DNA of 28,495 nt from a virus. How positions within the stretch are numbered: the stretch's first letter is position 1; every line of letters starts with the position of its first letter. Location: positions 1 to 28,495 of IMG/VR virus record IMGVR_UViG_3300021379_000981; one strand, 5' to 3'. Of the stretch, positions 8,268-14,424 are shown piece after piece. Under the pieces are notes generated by a model that saw only the letters and a program-made list of their open reading frames with translations, had not been told where the DNA came from and made no database searches. Both the position numbers and the translations under genes were made by a program.

Positions 8268-8396
8268 TACTCCCTTTCTGTTGATTCGCAGTCGCTCATC
8301 CTAACTTGTATCAACCCCATCCAAAGGGTTGAGGCTTGGAAACAAATCCAGGTCCAAGCCTAATCAGTTGTGTTCGTACATCGTGTACTCACTGTT
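8268..8396 (-). promoter_or_regulatory. Structured leader RNA of the leftward replication operon with GGA hairpin loops
   Basis: No gene occupies 8269-8444. On the minus strand, two perfect stems follow one another. Bases 8333-8360 form an 8-bp stem (GGCTTGGA with TCCAAGCC) and a 12-base loop containing TGGAT. Bases 8312-8331 form a 6-bp stem (CAACCC with GGGTTG) and an 8-base loop TTTGGATG. A weaker third stem at 8290-8306 exposes AGGA. GGA displayed in loops is the known CsrA recognition form, and CsrA is encoded in this operon. The 14-base sequence AACTGATTAGGCTT leading into the first hairpin (8356-8369) recurs exactly before a similar hairpin in the rightward RNA at 17035-17048. Confidence 0.6.
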
Positions 8397-8421
8397 TTAT
8401 ATATAGTAAACTGTTTGTCAA
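8396..8421 (-). promoter_or_regulatory. Possible weak promoter before the leader RNA
   Basis: On the minus strand a perfect -35 TTGACA (8416-8421) is followed by TATAAA at 8396-8401. The spacer is only 14 bases, so strength is doubtful. It would start transcripts just upstream of the structured leader and so bypass the 72-residue gene. The alternative is read-through from the strong promoter at 8702-8730. Confidence 0.35.
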
Positions 8422-8444
8422 CTTTTTTCAAGAATCTTTACAAT

Positions 8445-8663
8445 TTATATTAGTTCCCATATGTTGTGGTTGGTAGCTTCTTGATAAGAAATCTCAATAT
8501 CACTAGCTTCTTTCTTGATATATAATTCCTTGAGTGCTTTTATATGATCTTCTGGTTTCTGATTATCATATACATATTTAGTTACATATTCTACTGCCAG
8601 TTCTCCATGTCTGTCTGTAAATACAACTCTATATCTATATATTGAAAAATTTAAATTTGACAT
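8445..8663 (-). CDS. Hypothetical protein, first gene of the leftward operon
   Basis: A 72-residue protein with alternating beta-like and helical stretches and no recognised motif. AGAAGGAG stands 7 bases before the ATG. It is the first gene after the perfect leftward promoter at 8702-8730 and is likely expressed early. A roughly 185-base gene-free stretch holding the leader RNA separates it from the rest of the operon. Confidence 0.75.
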   Translation of the reverse strand: MSNLNFSIYRYRVVFTDRHGELAVEYVTKYVYDNQKPEDHIKALKELYIKKEASDIEISYQEATNHNIWELI

Positions 8664-8691
8664 TGCAATACTCCTTCTGTCATGTTATAAT
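8663..8691 (+). promoter_or_regulatory. Rightward sigma70-type promoter
   Basis: TTGCAA (8663-8668), a 17-base spacer, then perfect TATAAT (8686-8691). The predicted start is near 8698, giving a leader of about 26 bases before the ATG at 8724. It drives the endolysin operon. It faces the leftward promoter at 8702-8730, and the two polymerase footprints would overlap. Confidence 0.75.
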
Positions 8692-8701
8692 TACATTGTT
8701 C

Positions 8702-8730
8702 ATTATAGATAAGGAAGCTAATTATGTCAA
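8702..8730 (-). promoter_or_regulatory. Leftward consensus sigma70 promoter
   Basis: On the minus strand TTGACA (8725-8730), a 17-base spacer, and TATAAT (8702-8707) match the sigma70 consensus perfectly. The start is near 8696, about 33 bases before the first leftward ATG at 8663. This is probably the main early promoter for replication genes. Its -35 overlaps the start codon of the rightward gene at 8724. Confidence 0.85.
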
Positions 8731-8993
8731 AAAAAGACCTAAAAGGATTATCTCTTGAAGAATTACTTTCACACAAAAAAGACCTTGATGATATATATGA
8801 TAGACTGCAGTTTGAGATAGATAACTTCTCTAAAGCATATCGAGCTTTGAGAGAAGAGCTAAAGCTCAGACAAGAAGAGATTATTCTTGAAATAGACTTA
8901 TTAAATGAGCAGAATGAGCACAATCTCATTGAACCAGGTGATATGGAGAAAGTGTTAGAAAGAATGAAAAGAGATGATATTAACATCCATTAG
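8724..8993 (+). CDS. Coiled-coil hypothetical protein
   Basis: An 89-residue, highly charged protein that is almost entirely helical, with heptad-like spacing of L and I through about residues 8-60, so probably a coiled coil. AAGGA lies 8 bases before the ATG. It is the first gene of the rightward operon, directly ahead of the endolysin, and its stop codon sits inside the endolysin's ribosome binding site. No hydrophobic segment is present, so it is not a spanin or holin. Function unknown. Confidence 0.75.
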   Translation: MSKKDLKGLSLEELLSHKKDLDDIYDRLQFEIDNFSKAYRALREELKLRQEEIILEIDLLNEQNEHNLIEPGDMEKVLERMKRDDINIH

Positions 8994-9001
8994 GAGGGGT
9001 G

Positions 9002-10237
9002 ATGTTTGATAAGACAACAAAGGGTGTAGAATTGTTTTTACGCGGTATACTTGATAATAAGCCCGTGAAGGGGATTTCTTCTGAACCCGCTACCTTACTA
9101 CCCATACTTAAAGAAAATAGCTTAGAAGAGCCTCAAGACGGCTTACAGCGTATGTCTCCTAAAGGGAGAGGAATGTTAGCCAACCTAGAAGATATTGTTC
9201 TTACTAAATATAAAGACAGTGTGAATGTATGGACAATTGGAATAGGAGCTACACGTACAGAGATACCAGACATAGCTGATTGGCCTTTAAATAAACAAAT
9301 ATCTGTATCAGAAGCCTTCAGTTTATTTGATGCTAGTTTACAGAAATACGAGAAAGCTGTTAGAGAAGCTCTCACTGTAGAAGTAGAGCAGCATGTATTC
9401 GATGCTATGGTTAGTTGGTGTTATAATGTAGGTACTGGATGGTGTAAAAAAGACAAAAATGGTAAAATACGTGCTACATTTATTAGATTAATCAATGATG
9501 GTGTAAAACCTTCTGATAAAAGAGTGTATAAAGCCTTTATGAGGTTTAAAAAACCAGCTGAAATTATAGGAAGACGAAAGAAAGAGGCTAAATTATTAAC
9601 TAAAGGTGTATATAGTCATTGGACTACCGCTGAAGTGGTTCCAGTTAGTAAGAAAGGCTCTCCTCTGTACTCAAAAGCTGAAACAATTGATATTACTCAG
9701 TATTTAAAGAATTCTAAAGCAGAAAGGTCGAAGAGTGTTGACACTATGCTACGTTATTATGAGAAATATAAGCATCATATCAAGAATCACGACTATAAAG
9801 TGGTTATTGAGATGGAAAAACATAGTAAATACAAGAGATTCTTTGTTTTAGATAAAAATAATAACATTATCCGTAGACATCATGTTTCTCATGGTGTAAA
9901 CTCATCATGTAAAGACAATAAAGCTTATGCTTGTACATTTAGTAATGTATTTGGTAGTAGGCAGTCTAGTTTAGGAGCTTTTGTTACAGGAACTACGTAT
10001 TATGGTAAGCATGGATACTCTCTCAACCTGCATGGGTTAGAAGAACGTAACAATAAAGCGTTTGATAGACGTGTTGTTATACATAAGGCTAGTTATGTAA
10101 CTAATTCTTATATAAAACGTCATGGTAGATGTGGAAATTCATGGGGATGCCCAGCTTTAGACCCAGCTATCTACCGAGAAGTGATAGATTTAATCAAAAA
10201 TGGTGCTTTTTTATACATTTCATACAAGGGAGACTAG
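9002..10237 (+). CDS. Modular endolysin: GH24 lysozyme fused to YkuD_2-type L,D-transpeptidase domain
   Basis: The chosen ATG (9002) gives 411 residues; a GTG one codon earlier (8999) lies too close to the AGGAGG. Positions below are counted from that GTG. The lysozyme part (about 50-208) has the T4-type triad spacing exactly: E64, D73, T79 in L-E-D-I-V-L-T-K-Y-K-D-S-V-N-V-W-T-I-G. It should cut the glycan MurNAc-GlcNAc bond. After a linker, residues about 265-412 match the YkuD_2 (murein L,D-transpeptidase) pattern: S-L-G-A-F-V-T-G, then Y-G-K-H-G-Y-S-L-N-L-H-G-L-E, R-V-V-I-H362-K-A, and G-N-S-W-G-C384-P-A. The catalytic His and Cys are both present. No signal peptide is visible, so export would depend on a holin. 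The second domain could cleave, exchange or bind stem-peptide cross-links. Confidence 0.88.
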   Translation: MFDKTTKGVELFLRGILDNKPVKGISSEPATLLPILKENSLEEPQDGLQRMSPKGRGMLANLEDIVLTKYKDSVNVWTIGIGATRTEIPDIADWPLNKQISVSEAFSLFDASLQKYEKAVREALTVEVEQHVFDAMVSWCYNVGTGWCKKDKNGKIRATFIRLINDGVKPSDKRVYKAFMRFKKPAEIIGRRKKEAKLLTKGVYSHWTTAEVVPVSKKGSPLYSKAETIDITQYLKNSKAERSKSVDTMLRYYEKYKHHIKNHDYKVVIEMEKHSKYKRFFVLDKNNNIIRRHHVSHGVNSSCKDNKAYACTFSNVFGSRQSSLGAFVTGTTYYGKHGYSLNLHGLEERNNKAFDRRVVIHKASYVTNSYIKRHGRCGNSWGCPALDPAIYREVIDLIKNGAFLYISYKGD

Positions 10238-10238
10238 A

Positions 10239-10418
10239 ATGGTCGGTTTAATTAATGCAATTTTATACATAACAAGTGGTGCTGGTTTATTATTGGAATA
10301 CTTCGGTATTATTAATTTCGGTTTAGTGGCTCTTTTAACACCAGGCTTCCTTGGTATATTAAGTAGTGTGTTAAATGTAACGTATCAAAAGAGGTTGGAA
10401 TCTAAAAAGGATAAATAA
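10239..10418 (+). CDS. Small two-helix membrane protein, possible holin
   Basis: The ATG at 10239 follows AGGGAG with 6-base spacing, immediately after the endolysin stop, and gives 59 residues. Two hydrophobic segments (about residues 3-23 and 26-46) are followed by a short basic tail ending K-K-D-K. Small size, two membrane helices, charged tail and placement next to the endolysin fit a holin or a phage lysis accessory protein. A second, better holin candidate lies at 17550. Confidence 0.7.
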   Translation: MVGLINAILYITSGAGLLLEYFGIINFGLVALLTPGFLGILSSVLNVTYQKRLESKKDK

Positions 10419-10682
10419 ATGGATAGATTGAGCAATAAACCTGTATTTATTAGTCAAAAACTCCAAGAAAACACTAATATTGAAGGAGATATACTGTGTA
10501 TCGAATGTGAAATTGGGTATATGGTGGATCAAGATGTAACCATCCAAGTGAGTGATGGTTATTTCAAACCTAAACAAACTATAAATATTCATACAAAACA
10601 ATGCCTTGTGTGTGAATCCTACGTTCTAAACGATGAACAAACCAAAGAAATACGAAAAAAATTAAAAATTCATGCAATTTAG
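10419..10682 (+). CDS. Small zinc-ribbon-like protein
   Basis: An 87-residue protein with two C-x-x-C knuckles (C27-C30 in C-I-E-C and C62-C65 in C-L-V-C) about 31 residues apart, suggesting one bound zinc. The region between is beta-rich, and the tail is lysine-rich. It starts one base after the previous stop with AAGGA upstream, and a terminator begins at its stop codon. Function unknown. Confidence 0.7.
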   Translation: MDRLSNKPVFISQKLQENTNIEGDILCIECEIGYMVDQDVTIQVSDGYFKPKQTINIHTKQCLVCESYVLNDEQTKEIRKKLKIHAI

Positions 10683-10704
10683 AGGGAACTTTTCCCTCTT
10701 TTTT
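10681..10704 (+). terminator. Rho-independent terminator
   Basis: A perfect 8-bp stem AGAGGGAA / TTCCCTCT with a 3-base loop is followed by a run of six T. It overlaps the stop codon of the preceding gene and probably ends or attenuates the endolysin transcript before the small-gene cluster. Confidence 0.85.
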
Positions 10705-10726
10705 ACGTCTAACGGAGTATACAATC

Positions 10727-10942
10727 TTGAAAATGGACAGTGAGATGACTACCCAAACCCAACGAAACTTCTGTTTCAGTATCACAAGGATCGTGATATT
10801 TCTATTAATCTGTGTTACAATACTAACTGAAAGCCCTATAAGCGACGCATGTGCTATAATTAGTGCTGCTATGTGGCTTTGGCTTCCTAATCTTGTAGCA
10901 TGGGAGCTCAAATTAATACAAAAATGGAGAAAAACTCTATGA
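10727..10942 (+). CDS. Small membrane protein
   Basis: A 71-residue protein with two hydrophobic segments (about residues 19-34 and 41-60) and a charged C-terminus. The start is uncertain. A TTG at 10727 is 9 bases from a GGAG, while the in-frame ATG at 10733 is 15 bases from it and ATG 10745 has no good site. It is the first gene after the terminator. Together with the protein at 10239 it makes a second small membrane protein near the endolysin, so a holin/antiholin-like pair is possible but unproven. Confidence 0.55.
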   Translation: MKMDSEMTTQTQRNFCFSITRIVIFLLICVTILTESPISDACAIISAAMWLWLPNLVAWELKLIQKWRKTL

Positions 10943-11133
10943 ACGGATACACATTCTTAGAGGATGGAGATTTTTACGAGCTTCGACAGGAGTATATGGA
11001 ATTTAGAAATAAATATGTGAGTTCTTATGTATTTTGTAAAATAATGTTAAAATTAAGTATTTTTATAAAGGATGATTGGGGTTTTATGTATGTAAATTAT
11101 GATTACTGGGAAGATTTAGTTAAAGGAGAATAA
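10939..11133 (+). CDS. Hypothetical protein
   Basis: A 64-residue, acidic, aromatic-rich protein starting at the ATG at 10939, which overlaps the stop of the membrane protein (ATGA) and has GGAG about 9 bases upstream. Longer in-frame starts at 10900 and 10924 would overlap the upstream gene more and lack support. No motif recognised. Confidence 0.65.
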   Translation: MNGYTFLEDGDFYELRQEYMEFRNKYVSSYVFCKIMLKLSIFIKDDWGFMYVNYDYWEDLVKGE

Positions 11134-11134
11134 A

Positions 11135-11392
11135 ATGAAAAAGATATGTGTATTAGCATTAATAACGTTATTTAGTACAAACACATTTGCATTACGCTGT
11201 AAGGGTGCTATAATTGATACAGGAGACTTCATCACTAAGATGTTTGAGAAATGTGGTGTCCCAAACGGTATGATTAGAGACGAATCTATCAATGGTGATA
11301 GAGTTGTTTATCTATACAAACGTAATGGTGTAACAATTGTTATCTCTACAAGAGATGGTGTTGTTAGGGATATTAGTGAGAGGAGATTCTAA
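11135..11392 (+). CDS. Secreted DUF2845-like small protein
   Basis: An 85-residue protein with a clear Sec signal peptide (M-K-K, hydrophobic core, then T-F-A with cleavage expected near residue 19). The mature part begins L-R-C and has K-C-G-V-P-N, which fits the DUF2845 pattern (secreted L-R-C-G ... V-x-x-x-C-G-x-P followed by a beta hairpin ending R-D-G-x-V-x-x-I). It is expected in the host periplasm. The two Cys could form a disulfide. AAAGGAG lies upstream. A secreted host-like protein in a lysis-proximal cluster may act in superinfection exclusion or envelope modification, but no direct evidence exists. Confidence 0.65.
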   Translation: MKKICVLALITLFSTNTFALRCKGAIIDTGDFITKMFEKCGVPNGMIRDESINGDRVVYLYKRNGVTIVISTRDGVVRDISERRF

Positions 11393-11658
11393 TGAGTGTG
11401 TATTTATATGCTGTAACAAAGCAAAGAAAACTGCTTACATGGAAGTGTAGGGATAGAGTAGAGGCTAAGATAGTGATGTCTAACATTGTTAGAAGCGATC
11501 TATTGAAGAATATAACAACAATGGATATCAGCTATCAAGTGGAACAACCATGGCTTAAAAAGCATAATATGTACGATAAGAGCCAGTTTATTACGTACGA
11601 GAGTAATAAGAGTTATTATTATCCTTGGATTAAGAAGGAAAGACGTATATATCAATAA
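11392..11658 (+). CDS. Hypothetical protein
   Basis: An 88-residue basic protein rich in Tyr, Lys and Arg. The ATG overlaps the previous stop (TAATG) and AGAGGAG lies upstream, so it is a genuine operon member. No motif recognised; the basic tail might bind nucleic acid. Confidence 0.65.
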   Translation: MSVYLYAVTKQRKLLTWKCRDRVEAKIVMSNIVRSDLLKNITTMDISYQVEQPWLKKHNMYDKSQFITYESNKSYYYPWIKKERRIYQ

Positions 11659-11679
11659 GGGATTAAAAGGAGAGATATG

Positions 11680-11910
11680 ATGAGCTTTGATAAATGGTGG
11701 TTAGATAGTATTAAAGAAGCACATGAGAGGTATGCTAAAGAAGAAGCTAAGTTAGATAAAGCTATTCAAGATATGAAGGAATGTAATGAAGAAACAGATA
11801 GAATACTAGATGAAATGTACAGTATTCAGGTTAATGGGAAGGACTATGAAATAAACTTTGATCTAAGCAACCTAGACACGGATTGTGATGTAACCAACAC
11901 AGGTGAATAA
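11680..11910 (+). CDS. Acidic hypothetical protein
   Basis: A 76-residue acidic protein with a long charged helix (about residues 5-48). Two adjacent ATG codons (11677 and 11680) are possible; the second gives a better 7-base spacing from AAAGGAG. Its stop overlaps the start of the methylase gene. Function unknown. Confidence 0.65.
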   Translation: MSFDKWWLDSIKEAHERYAKEEAKLDKAIQDMKECNEETDRILDEMYSIQVNGKDYEINFDLSNLDTDCDVTNTGE

Positions 11911-12413
11911 TGAGAGAAGAAAAAGAATCAGATTTATGGGAAACTCCTGAATCATTGTTCCATGAATTAGACTTAGAGTTTGGTTTTGAAATAGATTTAT
12001 GTGCATCCTATCACAATAGTAAATGTGACATATTTTCAGATGATTTGTTTAGCTGTAATTTATGGATAAAAAGGGATTACTATGGAGAGTTTAGTGGGTT
12101 ATCTGGCGACTGGCAGTGGAGTGATTACAGAGCTGCGTTTATGAATCCTCCATACTCTAATCCTTTACCATTCGTGCAGGAAGCATATTATCTCAGTGAG
12201 TCAATACCAGTCGTATGCCTTATTAAATGTGACACATCAACAAAGACATGGGCTGTATTCTGGGATTATATTAATAACAAACCTAAGCCTGGGATAGAAG
12301 TGAGATTCCTACCAAAGAGACTTAAATTTGAACGTAATGGAGTACCTAGTAAGAATTGTGCCAACTTTCCTAGTGTTATTGTTGTAATGGATAGACGTAA
12401 TGTTAATAAATAA
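11910..12413 (+). CDS. Phage Dam-type N6-adenine DNA methyltransferase
   Basis: A 167-residue protein matching the phage Dam family (Pfam Dam type, pf05869 pattern). It has L-W-E-T-P-E-S-L-F near the N-terminus, F-E-I-D-L-C-A for the cofactor-binding strand, and the catalytic N-P-P-Y-S (DPPY-type motif IV) about residues 73-77, followed by a Rossmann-like second half. It would methylate adenine in phage DNA, possibly shielding it from restriction or marking it for packaging or replication control. The start overlaps the previous stop. It overlaps the next gene by 14 bases. Confidence 0.9.
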   Translation: MREEKESDLWETPESLFHELDLEFGFEIDLCASYHNSKCDIFSDDLFSCNLWIKRDYYGEFSGLSGDWQWSDYRAAFMNPPYSNPLPFVQEAYYLSESIPVVCLIKCDTSTKTWAVFWDYINNKPKPGIEVRFLPKRLKFERNGVPSKNCANFPSVIVVMDRRNVNK

Positions 12414-12660
12414 CAATATACAATACGATACTAAGCAAGCATTAAAGAAACTAAATATAACACTGTCAGAGCTGCGTGCAAGGCGTGGCTTTAAATCAAT
12501 TACTGACAAAAAGAAACTAATCTACTACTATTTACGTAATATACGAGGCTATTCTTGGTCAGAAATAGCTGATTACTGCCACAAAGACCATTCAACTCTA
12601 ATAAAGACCTGCCAAAAACATGTCGATTTCTGTAAGGAATACGTACATATTCTTTCTTAA
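12400..12660 (+). CDS. Stand-alone DnaA domain IV-like DNA-binding protein
   Basis: An 86-residue protein resembling only the C-terminal DNA-binding domain of the initiator DnaA. Residues about 27-75 read R-A-R-R-G-F-K-S-I-T-D-K-K-K-L-I, then R-G-Y-S-W-S-E-I-A-D-Y, then D-H-S-T-L-I-K. The last is the D-H-S-T motif by which DnaA domain IV reads DnaA boxes, though the residues before it are C-H-K instead of the usual G-x-R. No ATPase domain is present. It could bind DnaA boxes in host or phage DNA and compete with host DnaA, or act as a simple transcription factor. The start overlaps the methylase gene and lacks an obvious ribosome binding site, so coupling is likely. Confidence 0.8.
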   Translation: MLINNNIQYDTKQALKKLNITLSELRARRGFKSITDKKKLIYYYLRNIRGYSWSEIADYCHKDHSTLIKTCQKHVDFCKEYVHILS

Positions 12661-13100
12661 TGTTTATACTATAAATATATAATATAATCAGATGCTTACG
12701 CGAATCAAAGAGAGCGTAAGCATGCAATACTACTATACACGGCTATGGAAATAGCCTGTGGAGAGGCGGTATATGTCTAAATATATCCCTCTACACTCGC
12801 TCCCGCTCCTGGAATATTTTATATATTCCACCTTCGGTTGCATGGGGGCTGCATCCCCCCACTGGGGTGGTGGTATGGGTTTTGCCCCCACCCATACACA
12901 TAATATGAGAAATCGAATATTAAGTGAAGCTTAAGGATTCGTTGCACTTATCCGTAGGTATATTCGCCATTCGGCTTATGGGTGACACCCGGTGTTACCG
13001 GGCGAGTAGGATTAGATAGCGTAGATTAACCTCTACGAGGACATCTACTTAAGCATGCCTTAACTAAAGTACGGCATGTACTGAGGTCTTCATCTTTGAT
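12661..13100. ncRNA. Gene-free, hairpin-dense region, candidate structured RNA
   Basis: This 440-base stretch lies between a rightward and a leftward operon that converge on it. It is visibly richer in G and C than its surroundings and holds no credible gene. Successive perfect stems include 12692-12723 (10 bp), 12741-12756 (6 bp, GGAA loop), 12810-12830 (8 bp), 12873-12897 (8 bp), 12988-13002 (6 bp), 13021-13048 (6 bp with an inner 4-bp stem) and 13054-13078 (6 bp). None is followed by a T-run, so these are not simple terminators. A TATAAT-containing AT-rich block at 12670-12690 could start a rightward RNA, but its -35 is poor. The strand is undetermined. Confidence 0.5.
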
Positions 13101-13364
13101 TCATTCTTTTTCTGTAATTTCTATACATTCATCAAAAGTCTTACCAAGAGCTTGTATTGAATGCTTTAATGTCTGCAAAAAAAGAGCACACTCTTCATTG
13201 ACAGGTCTACCGTCACATATAGTATAATATTGTTCATTACACGGACAATAAAACCTCTCTTCTTCCTTTAGACTTTCTACACCTTCTTCAAACAAATTAA
13301 CCGGAGGGTTTAAGAAGTTTATTCCTATTGGTTCTTTAGATTTAAAACTTTTTATTTCACTCAT
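13101..13364 (-). CDS. Hypothetical protein, last gene of the leftward operon
   Basis: An 87-residue acidic protein with four or five Cys (C-P-C near residue 40, plus C49, C59 and C79) that could bind a metal, though spacing does not match a standard zinc ribbon. TAGGAGA precedes the ATG. It lies 9 bases downstream of the ClpX-like gene, so it is co-transcribed and might be its adaptor or client. That is inference from position only. Confidence 0.65.
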   Translation of the reverse strand: MSEIKSFKSKEPIGINFLNPPVNLFEEGVESLKEEERFYCPCNEQYYTICDGRPVNEECALFLQTLKHSIQALGKTFDECIEITEKE

Positions 13365-13373
13365 ACTATTCTC

Positions 13374-14318
13374 CTACTGTGTTATAACAGCTGGCAGTTG
13401 TTTTGATTCATATTCAAACTCTAAATCAAGAAACATATCATTGATTTTACGTTTTAGATATCTTACGCCTTGACCAGAGTCAAGAGCATCTTTAATTAAC
13501 TTATCTTTGAATGCTTCTGTAAACATATCTATTCCATTACTAGTGAAATGTGATATATCTTGTAGTTTATTAGGAATAATAAGAGTTTCTAAGATGGTAA
13601 GCATTGTATCATATGTCATAACATCTAATTCATTAATAGCTGTAATACGTCCTAACAGTTCTGTTGTTAATCCTATCTTGATTAAGTCTTTTTCTGTTAT
13701 ACATTCCTTTGTTACATCGTCTCCGACATCTGTAGAGCTAAATCCTATTGAGCTAGACTTGGTTGTTTGTCTTAATTGTGTAAATGCTCCTGCAAATACA
13801 AAACTAACATTCTTGAAGTCTTCTTGGTCTTCCACTAGCGTTAGGAGTTCTCCTTGAGTACGGGTGTTCCACCCTTCTGTTTTACCAAAAGAGATACATA
13901 GCTTATCCATTTCATCTATAAACACCACAGTTTGGTCTATTGTCCCTTCTAAAGAGAAATATGGCTGACTAGAGTCGGCTACAAGCCTCTTAGCGTTCGC
14001 TACAATAGCTTTTTGTATATCCTTATAGCTATATGTGGCATTAGCCTCAGGATTGAGTCTAGAGCCATCTATCTTAACTAGAGGGAAGTTTATTAACTTC
14101 TGTAAGCTCTCTATTAGATGGGTTTTCCCTGTTCCTGATGCTCCTATAAGCAGTAGGTTCATCTTTTCTAATGGAGGCTCTCCTTCTAAGAACTTACGTC
14201 TATGAGACATCTTAGAGCGGTTAACAAGGGTTATGAGAAGCTTCTTAGCTTTCTCATGTCCTATAACGAGATCATCCATTTCTGATAGAATTTGTTGATT
14301 TGTAGCATGTCCTAACAT
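13374..14318 (-). CDS. ClpX-like AAA+ unfoldase without zinc finger
   Basis: A 314-residue AAA+ ATPase clearly related to ClpX. It begins with V-I-G-H-E-K-A-K-K (ClpX-like V-I-G-Q-E). It has Walker A G59-A-S-G-T-G-K-T66, Walker B V-F-I-D135-E136-M-D-K, an R224 finger in L-L-G-R-I, and sensor 2 in G284-V-R286-Y-L-K-R. Residues 187-197 read K-S-S-S-I-G-F-S-S-T-D, which retains I191-G-F193, the loop by which ClpX docks on ClpP. The N-terminal zinc domain of ClpX is missing. The pore-loop region has A-T-Y-S-Y instead of G-Y-V-G, so substrate choice may differ. AAAGGAG is upstream. The likely role is to redirect host ClpP or unfold selected proteins. Confidence 0.88.
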   Translation of the reverse strand: MLGHATNQQILSEMDDLVIGHEKAKKLLITLVNRSKMSHRRKFLEGEPPLEKMNLLLIGASGTGKTHLIESLQKLINFPLVKIDGSRLNPEANATYSYKDIQKAIVANAKRLVADSSQPYFSLEGTIDQTVVFIDEMDKLCISFGKTEGWNTRTQGELLTLVEDQEDFKNVSFVFAGAFTQLRQTTKSSSIGFSSTDVGDDVTKECITEKDLIKIGLTTELLGRITAINELDVMTYDTMLTILETLIIPNKLQDISHFTSNGIDMFTEAFKDKLIKDALDSGQGVRYLKRKINDMFLDLEFEYESKQLPAVITQ

Positions 14319-14319
14319 A

Positions 14320-14424
14320 TTAAAACTCTCCTTTAGATAACTTCCTTTTTAAAGTGTTGAACTCTTCTTCGTCAGCATTAACTTTCCTATGAATTAAATA
14401 CACTATCCAAGTTGTTGTATGCAT
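14320..14424 (-). CDS. 34-residue hypothetical protein
   Basis: A short leftward gene of 34 residues, basic at the C-terminus. Its ATG overlaps the stop of the upstream gene by one base (TAATG), with GGGG just before. Its stop falls between the ribosome binding site and ATG of the ClpX-like gene. This tight fit at both ends argues for real translation. Function unknown. Confidence 0.55.
   Translation of the reverse strand: MHTTTWIVYLIHRKVNADEEEFNTLKRKLSKGEF

Noticed and set aside
10371-10911. Two leftward open frames across 10371-10911
   Set aside because: They run against a packed rightward operon whose genes have good ribosome binding sites and overlapping starts, and they cross the terminator at 10681.
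12692-12760. Very short open frames starting at 12692 and 12745
   Set aside because: 11-20 codons, no ribosome binding site, and they cross the perfect hairpins.
12690-13080. tRNA genes or a group I intron in the structured region
   Set aside because: No cloverleaf with a T-loop sequence and no recognisable intron core pairing; no split gene lies around it.
13200-13230. TTGACA followed by TATAAT on the plus strand inside the 13101-13364 gene
   Set aside because: The spacer is 19 bases and it would be antisense to the operon; too weak to call a promoter.
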